From NCBI GenBank assembly GCA_001913845.2, contig MKGP02000066.1, forward strand, positions 46,486 to 110,485: DNA of 64,000 nt. The letters run 5' to 3'. This document shows, piece by piece, positions 16,968 to 26,347 of this stretch. The stretch comes from Limnothrix sp. CACIAM 69d. GTDB lineage: Bacteria > Cyanobacteriota > Cyanobacteriia > CACIAM-69d. The notes beneath the pieces are model-generated. The model was not told the origin of the DNA, ran no database searches, and saw only the letters and a list, made by a program, of their open reading frames with translations. Every line of letters begins with the position of its first letter. Position 1 is the first letter of the stretch. Position numbers and translations under genes: made by a program.

Positions 16968-17852
16968 ATGACCGAAATTGCATTTTTGGGATTGGGCGTG
17001 ATGGGCAGCGCCATGGCTGCCAACTTGGCCCGGAGTGGCGCAACGGTGCGGGGCTGGAATCGCACGCCCGATCGCCCGACGGTGGCCCAAGCGGCGGCGG
17101 CGGGCGTGACGATCGCTCCCGACTTGGCCGCAGTGGTGGCCGAGGCGGATTTGATTTTTTCCTGTTTGGGCGATGTGCCCGATGTGCGGCAGGTGTTGTT
17201 GGGAGCGGGCGGTGCGGCGACGGCGGCGCGGGCCGGGGCGCTGTTTGTGGATTTCACCACGATCGGGAGTGTGGCGGCGATCGAGCTGGGAACAGCCCTG
17301 CGATCGCTGGGGTTTGGGTTTTTGGATGCGCCGGTTTCCGGGGGAGACGTGGGGGCCCAGCGGGGAACCTTGACGATCATGGTGGGGGGTGAACTGGCGG
17401 ATTTTGAGCGATCGCACCCTTGGTTGGGATTCATGGGCCAAACCATTCGCCACTGTGGCCCGATCGGCAGTGGCCAGGCGGTGAAGCTCTGCAACCAGGT
17501 GTTGGCCGCCGGTCACATGCTGGCCCTGTGCGAGGCCCTGCAATTGGCCACTGCCCAGAATTTGGATCCGCAGTTGGTAATTGAGGTTTGCAGCACCGGA
17601 GCGGCCGGGTCTTGGGCCTTGGCCAATTTGGGGCCGAAAATTTTGGCGGAGGATTTGGCCCCGGGCTTTGCGATCGCCCATATGCAAAAGGATTTGCGTC
17701 TGGTGGCGGAAGCCGCCGGCCACTGTGCTTTACCGGTGACGGAACTGGCCAATCAGATCTTTCAGCGGGTTAGCGCCCTTGACGACGGCCAAGGCGCACA
17801 GCAAGGCACACAAGCGGCGATTCGCGCCTATAAGACAACGATCCCGAAATAA
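16968..17852 (+). CDS. NAD(P)-dependent beta-hydroxyacid dehydrogenase (3-hydroxyisobutyrate dehydrogenase / GLYR family)
   Basis: A 294-residue oxidoreductase. The N-terminal Rossmann fold starts at once with IAFLGLGVMGSAMAANLARSG, the GxGxMG cofactor loop. WNRTPDRP after strand 2 suggests NADP(H) preference through Arg. The substrate-site motif DAPVSGGDVGAQRGTLTIMVGG is intact, and the catalytic Lys is in GSGQAVKLCNQVL. The C-terminal helical domain includes KDLRLVAEAAG. Family members reduce succinic or glyoxylic semialdehyde or oxidise hydroxyisobutyrate; the substrate here cannot be told from sequence. The start ATG at 16968 gives MTEIAF. The gene is divergent from rca, with their starts about 215 bp apart. 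Confidence 0.9.
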   Translation: MTEIAFLGLGVMGSAMAANLARSGATVRGWNRTPDRPTVAQAAAAGVTIAPDLAAVVAEADLIFSCLGDVPDVRQVLLGAGGAATAARAGALFVDFTTIGSVAAIELGTALRSLGFGFLDAPVSGGDVGAQRGTLTIMVGGELADFERSHPWLGFMGQTIRHCGPIGSGQAVKLCNQVLAAGHMLALCEALQLATAQNLDPQLVIEVCSTGAAGSWALANLGPKILAEDLAPGFAIAHMQKDLRLVAEAAGHCALPVTELANQIFQRVSALDDGQGAQQGTQAAIRAYKTTIPK

Positions 17853-17910
17853 TTCTGTGCAATTTGAAACCGTAAGCTAAAGTAGACACTCGGTAGGTTG
17901 TTCTATTTTC

Positions 17911-19194
17911 TTGTCAACGTTGGGTTGGCAACCTGTGATCGTGAAATCTGTTGCAAACTCCCTGGTGTCTAGTCCAGCTTCCCCTGGGCGTATCCTGTGG
18001 GGACGGTCGATCGCCCTTGGTGTTGCGGGCACGGCAATCGTGTTAATTGCCCTGCCACTCACGGCCGGCAAGCAAGCCCAGCCCAAAACGGAGGCCAGCA
18101 CACCCTTGCCGGTGTCGCCCCTCAGTTTTGATTTACCCGGTGATGATGCGTCCCGATCGGGTTCCGGCTCGATCGCGAGTCAGCCAACCGGGGGCAGCAA
18201 CGGAGATGTGCCCATTTCGGATCCCTTTGCCGCCAACCTGGAATCCATGGCCACGGTTCCCACCACCAGCGGCGCAGCGCCCGGCCAAACCAGCTCTTCC
18301 CCCAACAACGGTGCAGCGATCGCCGGGGGCACTGCTAACGGTAGCCAACCCAACCCAACCCAGTCGGCCCCAGCGGCGGCCCCAACCACCGCCCGCCCCA
18401 CACCGGCCGCCCCACTGAAATCCAGCACCGCCAAGCCGCCCACCGCGCCGCCCACCCGGCCGGCTCCCAACGGCCAAACAATGTTTTGGATGGAACAGGC
18501 TCCCCAGCGGTCTTTTAATTTGCAGAAAGATTTGCCGGTTTATGCCCAAATTTTCCAAAGCCCCACCTCCATGGGGGTGGTGGCCGTGGGGGTGGCGGAA
18601 GGAAACTATCGGTTGATGGTGCAAAACGGTAGTTTGTTTGTGCAGCCCACCCCGAACTATTACGGCCACACGGATCCGGGCAATTTGTCTTGGGGGCAGC
18701 GGGTCACCAACTACGGGGCTTGCAGTGACCAGGGCCGCAGTGGCGGTAACTTGGCCGTGGCCGATCGAGCCTGTGTGGAGCGGTTGTCCGGGCGGTTGCC
18801 CACGGCCCTCACGGATCTGTATGCCGCTGGCATTGATCCCTACGAAGATTTGCAAGCCTTGGTCAACGCGATCGACCTATACAACCAAGCCAGCCCGGTT
18901 CACTCCCGCTGGTTTCCCCAGGCCTTGGCGATCGCTCGGCGGGGGGGCCTCTCGGGGCTGGAGGCCTATGCCTGGGCCCGAACGGCTTCCTTTTATTTAG
19001 ACAGCAACGATCGGCTGGATATTCGCAACGGCACGAACCGGGCTTCGGGCCTGTTGGGCATTTGCTCCCGGGAAGGGCGCGCCGTCACGCAGTGGGAATG
19101 TGTCTATGCGGATCAGGCCCGTCGCGTCCAGGCGATCGCCACCACTTACCAGAGTTTCTTGAAGCTGGCCACCAACAAGAGCAGCCGGAGCTAG
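17911..19194 (+). CDS. Exported protein of unknown function with Pro/Ala/Ser-rich linker
   Basis: A 427-residue protein of no family I can name. A hydrophobic segment near residues 30-52 (GRSIALGVAGTAIVLIALPL) is a signal anchor. Residues about 60-185 are a low-complexity linker rich in Pro, Ala, Thr, Ser and Gly. The C-terminal ~240 residues appear folded (MFWMEQAPQRSFNLQKDLPVYAQ ... FYLDSNDRLDIRNGTNRASGLLG) and contain several Cys (GACSDQG, DRACVE, GICSREG, WECVY), which could form disulfides outside the cytoplasm. The start is TTG at 17911; in-frame GTG codons at 17935 and 17941 are alternatives. The gene is alone between genes of other functions. Confidence 0.7.
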   Translation: MSTLGWQPVIVKSVANSLVSSPASPGRILWGRSIALGVAGTAIVLIALPLTAGKQAQPKTEASTPLPVSPLSFDLPGDDASRSGSGSIASQPTGGSNGDVPISDPFAANLESMATVPTTSGAAPGQTSSSPNNGAAIAGGTANGSQPNPTQSAPAAAPTTARPTPAAPLKSSTAKPPTAPPTRPAPNGQTMFWMEQAPQRSFNLQKDLPVYAQIFQSPTSMGVVAVGVAEGNYRLMVQNGSLFVQPTPNYYGHTDPGNLSWGQRVTNYGACSDQGRSGGNLAVADRACVERLSGRLPTALTDLYAAGIDPYEDLQALVNAIDLYNQASPVHSRWFPQALAIARRGGLSGLEAYAWARTASFYLDSNDRLDIRNGTNRASGLLGICSREGRAVTQWECVYADQARRVQAIATTYQSFLKLATNKSSRS

Positions 19195-19249
19195 GAACTG
19201 GCTGGTTTTTGCCCGATCGCTCCATGGGCGATTCAGGTCACCCCCAAAC

Positions 19250-22200
19250 CTAAACCACTGCCGCCGCCCGATCGCCCGTTAGCCGTTCAATGCTGGCCAC
19301 CAGCTCCGGGGTAACGTGGGGCTTCAGCATATAGTCCGCGGCTCCCAAACTCAGGGCCACCTGTTTGTATTGCGTGCCGCTACAGGAAGTCAGCAAAATC
19401 ACGGGCACTTGGGCGGCGTTGGGATGCTGGCGGCGGGCGTTCAAGAACTCCAAGCCCGTCATGCGCGGCATTTCAATATCGGAAATGACGAGATCAATAT
19501 CGGAGCGCTGCCGAAGCTGGGTCAAGGCTTCCAACCCGTCGGCCGCTTGCACCACACGATAGCCCTGACGCTCCAGGGTCAGGGTCAAAAGGCGGCGCTC
19601 GGTGTCGGAATCTTCCACCACCAGCAGGGTTTTGCTGCCTTGGGCGGTGGTGGGACTGGGGGGCGCGATCGGAGCATTGGGCAACTCAGCGGGCAATTCC
19701 GGGGCGATCGCAGCGGGCGCAACGGGCTGGGGCAACTCCAGAGGCGCGGCAGCGGCGATCGGCACGGCCTCGACTTGAGCCAGCAGCTCATTACCGTCGA
19801 TCGCCAAAACCATTCGCCCATCGCCCAAAATGGTACAGCCATAGATATAGCGTGGGGCGGGCAGGGCTTCCGACAGTTGCCGCAACACCAGTTCCTGTTC
19901 ACCCACAACCCCATCCACTTCGATCGCCACGGGGGTGTCACCGGCATCCATCAACAGCAGGGGCGCGAGGCGATTGCTCAAAAATGGCGTGATTGCGCCC
20001 ATGTCCGATCGCAACAGGCCCGGAGCCAAGGAGCTGTAGCGCATCAGTTCCGCCAATTTGCGAATGGGAATGGTGATTTCCGGATCTTCGCTGCTGGCTC
20101 GCCACCGCAAAATCCGCTGTCCCCCGAGCATTTGGGTTTGCTCCGGTTGAGGAATCAGAATTTGGCGGACGCTTTCTGAAGGCAGGGCATAGGCGGCGCG
20201 ATCGGCCTGGCAAACCAACAGGCGAGCGGTCATCAAACTCAGGGGCACCCGCAGAATGAAGGCCGTGCCCCGCCCGGGACTCGATTGAATGGTGACGGAG
20301 CCTTTGAGGGATCGCATTTGCGATCGCACCACGTCCAAGCCCACGCCGCGCCCAGACAAATCGGTGACTTTATCGGCGGTGGAAAAGCCCGGCTCAAATA
20401 ACAAGTCTAAGAGGGCTTGGTCTGAGGTGGTTTGGGCCCGATCGGGCGTGAGCCAACCGCGTTCGATCGCCTTCTGTCGCAGCCGTTGGGGGTCGATGCC
20501 TTTGCCATCGTCGGCCACCCAAATCAACACATGGTTGCCCTGTTGTTGGGCCCGCAGCTCGATCGTCCCTTCGGCGGGTTTGCCCCGATCGCGCCGTTCT
20601 TCCACCGCTTCAATGCCATGGTCAAAGGCGTTACGCACCAGGTGCAGCAGGGGATCGTAAAGCTGCTCGATCGCCACCTTGTCAATGGCAACCCGTTCCC
20701 CCACCACTCGCAGATGCACCGTTTTGCCATAGCGGGCGCACAGTTGCCGCACCAGGGGCCCAAAGCGATCGAACACGGCCGCCGCCGGTTGCATTCGGGT
20801 ATCCATCAAACTGTCGCGCACCTGCCCCAACAGTCGGCGCTGTTTGTCGAGGGTGGTGGCCGTTTGTTGGGCGTAGCGTTCCACCACTTCCGCCGTGGAA
20901 TCTAGCCGCTCGGCACTGTCGAGGGCCGCATCGATCGACTGTTGCAAAATCAGGTCGTTGGCGCTGGTGGCCGCGGGAGAACCATTGAGCGATCGGCGAT
21001 CGGTGGGACGCTTTTCCAGTCGATCGCGTGCTTCCGCCAGCAAACGACGATGTTGGCGCAGGCCTTGGCGAAATCGTTCCAGGGCCGATCGCAACTGTTC
21101 ATCCTGCAAGCTTTGACGATTTTCATTAATCAACAGCTCCCCCACCAGGTGTTGCAAGGATTGCAGCCGATCGATTTCTACCCGAATCAGGGGAGTCGGG
21201 GTTAGGGGTTTGCTGTCCACCCGTTGCGGTTCAGCCGATCGGGCCGGCTCCGGAGTTCCACGGGGGGCCGTTTCCGCCGTCACCAAAGGAACCGGCGGGG
21301 GATTGGGCGGGGTCGGAACCGGTGCAGCAACGGCCGCTGGAGTGGGTGCGGCAATCGCAGGCGATCCACCCGCGATCGGGGGGGCAGGTGTGGGGGCAGG
21401 CGGGGGATCCGTGGTCAGATCCAAGGTGCCATCGGTCAAATCCAACCACCCGGCCGGCATTTCATCACTGAGATCCATACTGAGATCCAGCGTGTCATCG
21501 GTTAAATCACCCGGATCTCCAGGCCCCTGACCCGCCAGGGCCGCCAACTCCGCCGAAACCTCGCCGCCTTGGGTGCGATCGCCCGCCAAAACCGCCTCTT
21601 GGGCCGCTTGCCAATTGCTTAACACCGCCTGGGCCACCACCAAGGGCCGATCGCCCTGGTGAGCCACGGCCTGGAGCGCCGCCTCCGCGATCGCCTGGAA
21701 CCCCGACAGCCCCAAGGATTCCCCTAACCCCGTAAACACCTCCGATTGGGTGGCCACCGTTTCCAAGGCCGCCGGCCCATCCCCCGCCGCCACCAGGGCC
21801 GCCAACTGATCAATCCGTTCCTTCACCCCCGTTTCAAAAATCGACTGCACCAGGTCAAACCCCAGTTCAGCGGAGGTGGGCAACTTTTGTTCGCGCTCAA
21901 AGCAGTCTCCCAACAGGGTTTGGATCTGGGCAAAGGCATCGATCGCCTGATCCAGCACCTCTTGATCGGCCTCCCGTCCCTGTTCCCATTGGGTGGTCAG
22001 GGCCAAGCGCAAACATTCATAGAGCTGAAACAACAGCCCCTCCAGCTCCACCTCCACTTCAGCTTCCGGGTCAAACAGGGCCCGAAACACATCCTCCATG
22101 TGGTGGGCGATCGTGGAGATGGTTTCCAGCCCCACATTGGCGGAAGCCCCCTTCAGGGTATGGGTGGCACGCATCAGGGCATGGATCCGCTGTTTCGAGG

Positions 22201-22306
22201 GATCGTCGCGCAGTTGCAACAAATCCGTCTCGATCGATCGCAGCAGGTCTTGGGACTCACTGAGGAAGTATCCGTAGGCTTCCTCGTGGATGGCGGGATC
22301 GAGCAT
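19250..22306 (-). CDS. CheA-type hybrid histidine kinase (Hpt, HATPase, CheW, receiver), PixL/Tax-like
   Basis: The 1018-residue kinase of the taxis cluster. An Hpt domain (1 to about 115) carries the phosphorylatable His49 in RATHTLKGASAN. A second helical region and a Pro/Ala linker follow (to about 350). The dimerisation helices lead into the HATPase with N-box LLHLVRNAFDHGIE, G1 VADDGKGIDP, and G2 GRGVGLDVVRSQM. A CheW domain spans roughly 700-840. A receiver domain (about 890-1018) has LLVVEDSD, the acceptor Asp in LVISDIEMPRM, and MLKPHV. This is the PixL/PilL-type layout. Upstream on the same strand are the receptor (about 150 bp away) and the giant CheW, so one operon is likely. Target regulator and stimulus are unknown. 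Confidence 0.93.
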   Translation of the reverse strand: MLDPAIHEEAYGYFLSESQDLLRSIETDLLQLRDDPSKQRIHALMRATHTLKGASANVGLETISTIAHHMEDVFRALFDPEAEVEVELEGLLFQLYECLRLALTTQWEQGREADQEVLDQAIDAFAQIQTLLGDCFEREQKLPTSAELGFDLVQSIFETGVKERIDQLAALVAAGDGPAALETVATQSEVFTGLGESLGLSGFQAIAEAALQAVAHQGDRPLVVAQAVLSNWQAAQEAVLAGDRTQGGEVSAELAALAGQGPGDPGDLTDDTLDLSMDLSDEMPAGWLDLTDGTLDLTTDPPPAPTPAPPIAGGSPAIAAPTPAAVAAPVPTPPNPPPVPLVTAETAPRGTPEPARSAEPQRVDSKPLTPTPLIRVEIDRLQSLQHLVGELLINENRQSLQDEQLRSALERFRQGLRQHRRLLAEARDRLEKRPTDRRSLNGSPAATSANDLILQQSIDAALDSAERLDSTAEVVERYAQQTATTLDKQRRLLGQVRDSLMDTRMQPAAAVFDRFGPLVRQLCARYGKTVHLRVVGERVAIDKVAIEQLYDPLLHLVRNAFDHGIEAVEERRDRGKPAEGTIELRAQQQGNHVLIWVADDGKGIDPQRLRQKAIERGWLTPDRAQTTSDQALLDLLFEPGFSTADKVTDLSGRGVGLDVVRSQMRSLKGSVTIQSSPGRGTAFILRVPLSLMTARLLVCQADRAAYALPSESVRQILIPQPEQTQMLGGQRILRWRASSEDPEITIPIRKLAELMRYSSLAPGLLRSDMGAITPFLSNRLAPLLLMDAGDTPVAIEVDGVVGEQELVLRQLSEALPAPRYIYGCTILGDGRMVLAIDGNELLAQVEAVPIAAAAPLELPQPVAPAAIAPELPAELPNAPIAPPSPTTAQGSKTLLVVEDSDTERRLLTLTLERQGYRVVQAADGLEALTQLRQRSDIDLVISDIEMPRMTGLEFLNARRQHPNAAQVPVILLTSCSGTQYKQVALSLGAADYMLKPHVTPELVASIERLTGDRAAAVV

Positions 22307-22457
22307 AGGGGGCTACCGGAAACGACCTGGTTTTGGTCTGTTGGAAAAACGAACGGGGGTTAAGCAAAGCAGCAACAGGGGGCATCGGGGGCAACCAAGG
22401 CGCAACTCAGGAGCGGCGCGATCGCCCCCTGGCGATCGGGGCTAAGGCACTCGGCCG

Positions 22458-25400
22458 TTAGTTGACCTTGAACCGGCCCACACTGGCTTGCAGCTCTTGG
22501 GACATGGCCAACAGATCCTCAAAGGAAGCGGTCAGGGCCACGGAACTGGAAGAGGTGCGATCGGCGATCGTTGCCACCTCCGTCATCGTGTGGGCCACCG
22601 CTTGGGCCTGTTGGGTTTGGCTGGCGGCGGCTTGGTTAATGCCCTCCACCAACTGACCAATTTGGGCCGTCACATCCACAATTTCGCTCAGGTTCGATCG
22701 GGTATCGCTCACCAGATTCGTCCCCGCCACCACCTGCTGAATCCCCGCTTCCATGGCCTGGGCCACCGCCTGGGTTTCCGCCTGAATCTCTTCCACCAGG
22801 GCCGCAATTTCCGTGGTGGCATCGGCCGACTGTCGGGCGAGCGATCGCACCTCATCGGCAACCACCGTGAAGCCGCGACCATATTCCCCGGCCCGCGTTG
22901 CCTCAATGGCAGCATTCAGCGCCAACAGTTGGGTTTGGGTGGTGAAGTTGCCAATCAGGCTCACGATCTTCGAGATCTTTTGGGACGATTCACTCAGGGC
23001 CCGAATCTTGCGTCCCGTTTCCGCCACCGTGTCCCGAATCGACAGAATGGCATCCACCGTCCGGTTCATGGCCGCGTCGCCTTCCTGAATCGTGTTGGTG
23101 GCCCGCTGCACCGCTTGGGTCACCTGCTGGGCATTTTGGGTCACATCCGTGCTGACTTCCGCCATGGTTTGCACCCGCTGCACCGCCTCCAGCAGGGCCC
23201 GATATTGCTGCTGGGCTTGGTTAGACAGCTCACCAATGGCGCTGGAACTGGTGGTGGAGGTATTGGATACCTTAGCTGCCGTTTCTTGCAGCTTCACCAC
23301 AATCTGCCGCAGGCTTTGCAGGGTGTTGTTGTAGGCATCGGCGATCGTGCCCACTTCGTCTTCGGTAATCGGCGCGCGCACGGTGAGATCCCCTTCCAGG
23401 GCTGGCCGCACCGCCATCAGCAGGTTCAGGGCCTTCTGTTGCAGGGCTTCGCGGGCGGCCTTGTCCCGTTGGGCGGCCTCTTCCACCTGGGCCGATTTCC
23501 GCTGCAATTCCGCTAGGGTTTCCGCCTGCTTCAGGGCGATGCCCAACTGCGCTCCCACCTGGGCCACAAATTCCACTTCGGAGGTTTCCCACTGACGGGG
23601 GCCGCTGTTTTGGTAAACCGCCAGCAGACCCCACAACTGATCGCCCTGAAAGATCGGGGTGATCGCATAGGCGCGGGCCTGGAACCGTTCCAGCACACTC
23701 AGATAGCAGGGGGTGAACCCGGCTTTGTAGATATCAGGCACCACAAAGCTTTCACCTCGGGCATAGCGGCCTCCTTCGTTTTCCTGGAGGTAGGTATCCC
23801 GTACCCGGCCGGCATTGGTGGGGCGCGCTTGGGTCAGGCCGTTGATGGCTTCGCAATCGCTCATGTCCGTTTGGACACTCCCGTCACTCTCGGGGGAGTC
23901 CAATAGCCGCAACCAACCGGGGCCCACGGACTCTGCCATAAATTGCCCGCTCCAGTCCGGCTGGAATTGATAGATCCCGACCCGATCGACCTCCAGAATT
24001 TGGCGCAATTCCGTGGTGGTGGTGCGGAAGATGGTGCGGATGTCCAGGGAAGCACGGATTTTGTCGATCGTCGCGGAAATGGCCTTATTCCGTTCGGCGG
24101 ATTTTTGGAGCTGGGCCGCTTGGGTTTTGAGCTGTTCCACATACTCCGCCTGTTGCAGGGCCAAGCCCAGTTGGGTTCCCAACCGAGACAGAATTTGCCC
24201 TTCCAGTTCTTCCCACTGGCGGGAGTTGCTGTTTTGGTAAACCGCCAACAGGCCCCAAAGGTCATTGCCCTTGAAAATCGGGGCGATCGCGTAGGCCTTG
24301 GCTTGGAACTGTTCCAGCAAGTCCAGATAGCAGCGGCTGAAGTTGGCTTGGTAAATATCGTTCACCAGCAGGGTTTCGCCCTGGCGATAGCGACCGCCCT
24401 GGTTGTCTTGCAAATAGCTGTCTTCGACGCGGGCCAGGGAGCGCCCGCCCCGTCGGTTGTTGCCATCCCGCAGGCCGGCCCCATCGCGATCGAGCAGTCG
24501 TTGCCAACCGGGGGTGACCGCTTCGGCCACAAACTCACCGCTCCAGTCCGGATCGAACCGGAAGATGCAGGCGCGATCGGCCTGGAAAATTTGGCGAATT
24601 TCCTGGGTGGTGGTGGCAAAAAGGCTGTCAATATCCAAGGATTCACGGATTTTGTTCATCACCGTCAGCAGAGCGCGGTCTTGTTGCACATTGCGCTCAA
24701 GCTGCAGTTTTTGATCCTGAAGCTGCTTCAGATATTCCGCCTGTTGCACCGCCACACCCATTTGCTGGCCCATTTGGGTCACCAGGTCGGTTTCTTCCGG
24801 TTCCCAACTGCGCACCCGATCGTTTTGATAGACCGCCAACAGCCCCCACAGCTTATCGCTGGCAATCACGGGGGCAATGATGTAAGCCCGGCATTGGAAC
24901 TGTTCCAGCAATTTCAGGTGGCAGGGGTCATAGTCTTGGGTTTGGATGTCTGCCACGGTCAGGGTTTCGCCGTTGATGTAGCGGCCGCCTTTGGTGCGCT
25001 CAAAGTAGCTGTCGCGGAAGGTTTTGCCCAACAACGATTTCCAGCCCCGGCCCACGGATTCTGAGACGAAATCGCCGCTCCAGTCGTCGCTGAATCGATA
25101 GACGGCGGCGCGATCGCACTCCAACAAAATCCGCAGTTCATCGGTGGTGGTTTGCATGATCGTGGCCAGATCCAGGAATTGGTGAATCTTGTCCACGATC
25201 GTGGCGATCGCCCGTTGGCGGCCCACTTGTTTTTGCAGTTTCTCGATCGCGCTGAGCTGGGCAATGCTGCGGCTCACCTGATCGCTGGCATATTTCACCA
25301 GTTCCGCTTCCAGGGGACTCCAGGGGCGCGGGCCGCTGTTTTGATAAATGGCCAGCAACCCCCACAGTCGATCGCCCTGGAAAACCGGCGCAATCATGTA

Positions 25401-25988
25401 GGCTCGTCCCTGGAACCGTTCAATGAGCTGCACATGGCAAGCGCTGAGGCCACCGCGATAGATGTCCTCGCATTGGTAAACATCCTTGGTGTTGTAGCGG
25501 TTGCCTTGGGTGCTTTCAAAGTAGGTGTCACGGAAGGTGTTCCCCACCAGGGCCATCCAACCGGGAGCCATGGATTCGGTGATGAATTCCCCCGTCCAGT
25601 CGAAATTGAACCGGTAAATGGCCACCCGATCGGCCGACAGTTGCAACCGCAATTCTTGGCAAAGCCGCCGCAACAGTTCATCCAAGCTTTGGCTGTCTTC
25701 GATGGTGCGATCGATCCCATCCACCGGTAGGCGGTTCCCGCTGGCCGCTTCCCCCTCGGTGGTCACCAGAGTTGTGCCGATCGACTCCGCAAACTGCTCA
25801 ATTTGCTCCATCTTTTCCATCACGAATCGATCGGGCCGGCCCGATCGTTCCAACTCCGCCTTCAGGGCATCGACTGCATCTTGGAAACGGCGCAAATCAG
25901 GAGCAGGGCTATGTTCAACGGGGGGAGTGCCGTTGCGGGCCGGGCGATCGTCACGAACCGTGCGCGAAGCATCAAAGTAAGCAGTCAT
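22458..25988 (-). CDS. Soluble chemoreceptor with four GAF domains (PixJ-like)
   Basis: A 1176-residue methyl-accepting protein without membrane segments. Four GAF domains lie at about 98-250, 275-420, 450-625 and 655-830, each with a DWSG or DWTG block, an LWGLLA(V/I)YQN block, and a conserved Cys followed by His (GAF1 SACHVQL, GAF2 DPCHLKL) or Tyr (GAF3 SRCYLDL, GAF4 TPCYLSV). That Cys is at the place where cyanobacteriochromes bind a bilin. Helical linkers (QLQ/EYLKQL-type) join them. A HAMP-like stretch ([21 protein letters not shown]) precedes the signalling domain, whose hairpin tip reads [20 protein letters not shown]. Its position between CheW and CheA genes supports a photo- or chemotaxis role. 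Whether it binds a chromophore is not known. Confidence 0.9.
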   Translation of the reverse strand: MTAYFDASRTVRDDRPARNGTPPVEHSPAPDLRRFQDAVDALKAELERSGRPDRFVMEKMEQIEQFAESIGTTLVTTEGEAASGNRLPVDGIDRTIEDSQSLDELLRRLCQELRLQLSADRVAIYRFNFDWTGEFITESMAPGWMALVGNTFRDTYFESTQGNRYNTKDVYQCEDIYRGGLSACHVQLIERFQGRAYMIAPVFQGDRLWGLLAIYQNSGPRPWSPLEAELVKYASDQVSRSIAQLSAIEKLQKQVGRQRAIATIVDKIHQFLDLATIMQTTTDELRILLECDRAAVYRFSDDWSGDFVSESVGRGWKSLLGKTFRDSYFERTKGGRYINGETLTVADIQTQDYDPCHLKLLEQFQCRAYIIAPVIASDKLWGLLAVYQNDRVRSWEPEETDLVTQMGQQMGVAVQQAEYLKQLQDQKLQLERNVQQDRALLTVMNKIRESLDIDSLFATTTQEIRQIFQADRACIFRFDPDWSGEFVAEAVTPGWQRLLDRDGAGLRDGNNRRGGRSLARVEDSYLQDNQGGRYRQGETLLVNDIYQANFSRCYLDLLEQFQAKAYAIAPIFKGNDLWGLLAVYQNSNSRQWEELEGQILSRLGTQLGLALQQAEYVEQLKTQAAQLQKSAERNKAISATIDKIRASLDIRTIFRTTTTELRQILEVDRVGIYQFQPDWSGQFMAESVGPGWLRLLDSPESDGSVQTDMSDCEAINGLTQARPTNAGRVRDTYLQENEGGRYARGESFVVPDIYKAGFTPCYLSVLERFQARAYAITPIFQGDQLWGLLAVYQNSGPRQWETSEVEFVAQVGAQLGIALKQAETLAELQRKSAQVEEAAQRDKAAREALQQKALNLLMAVRPALEGDLTVRAPITEDEVGTIADAYNNTLQSLRQIVVKLQETAAKVSNTSTTSSSAIGELSNQAQQQYRALLEAVQRVQTMAEVSTDVTQNAQQVTQAVQRATNTIQEGDAAMNRTVDAILSIRDTVAETGRKIRALSESSQKISKIVSLIGNFTTQTQLLALNAAIEATRAGEYGRGFTVVADEVRSLARQSADATTEIAALVEEIQAETQAVAQAMEAGIQQVVAGTNLVSDTRSNLSEIVDVTAQIGQLVEGINQAAASQTQQAQAVAHTMTEVATIADRTSSSSVALTASFEDLLAMSQELQASVGRFKVN

Positions 25989-26347
25989 AGGAATTTAGGC
26001 CAGAGAGCAATCGGAAGAACGGAGAGTCATAGAGCCGTTACCAGTGGGCCCACCAGGTCGCCAGCCAGAAGACCAGCAACCATTCAGCAGTTCCCCATCA
26101 CGGTGGAAATTACGGCCACACTGGGGCCCTCGGGGCAAGGGGAGCCAAGCAACGTCAAGCAAGGAAACGTCAAGCCATGTCCAAAAACATGCAGCAACAT
26201 CAAACAAAGTTACAAAGGGTCAGAAGCAGATTTGAGCAAAAGTGAGTTGGGAAAACAGGCTCAGGACTGGGAAATTTCCCAGCAATGGCGGGGCAGGATT
26301 GGCGCGATCGCCCCGAGGGCCAATCCCGATCCCGATGGCCAAGCGTC

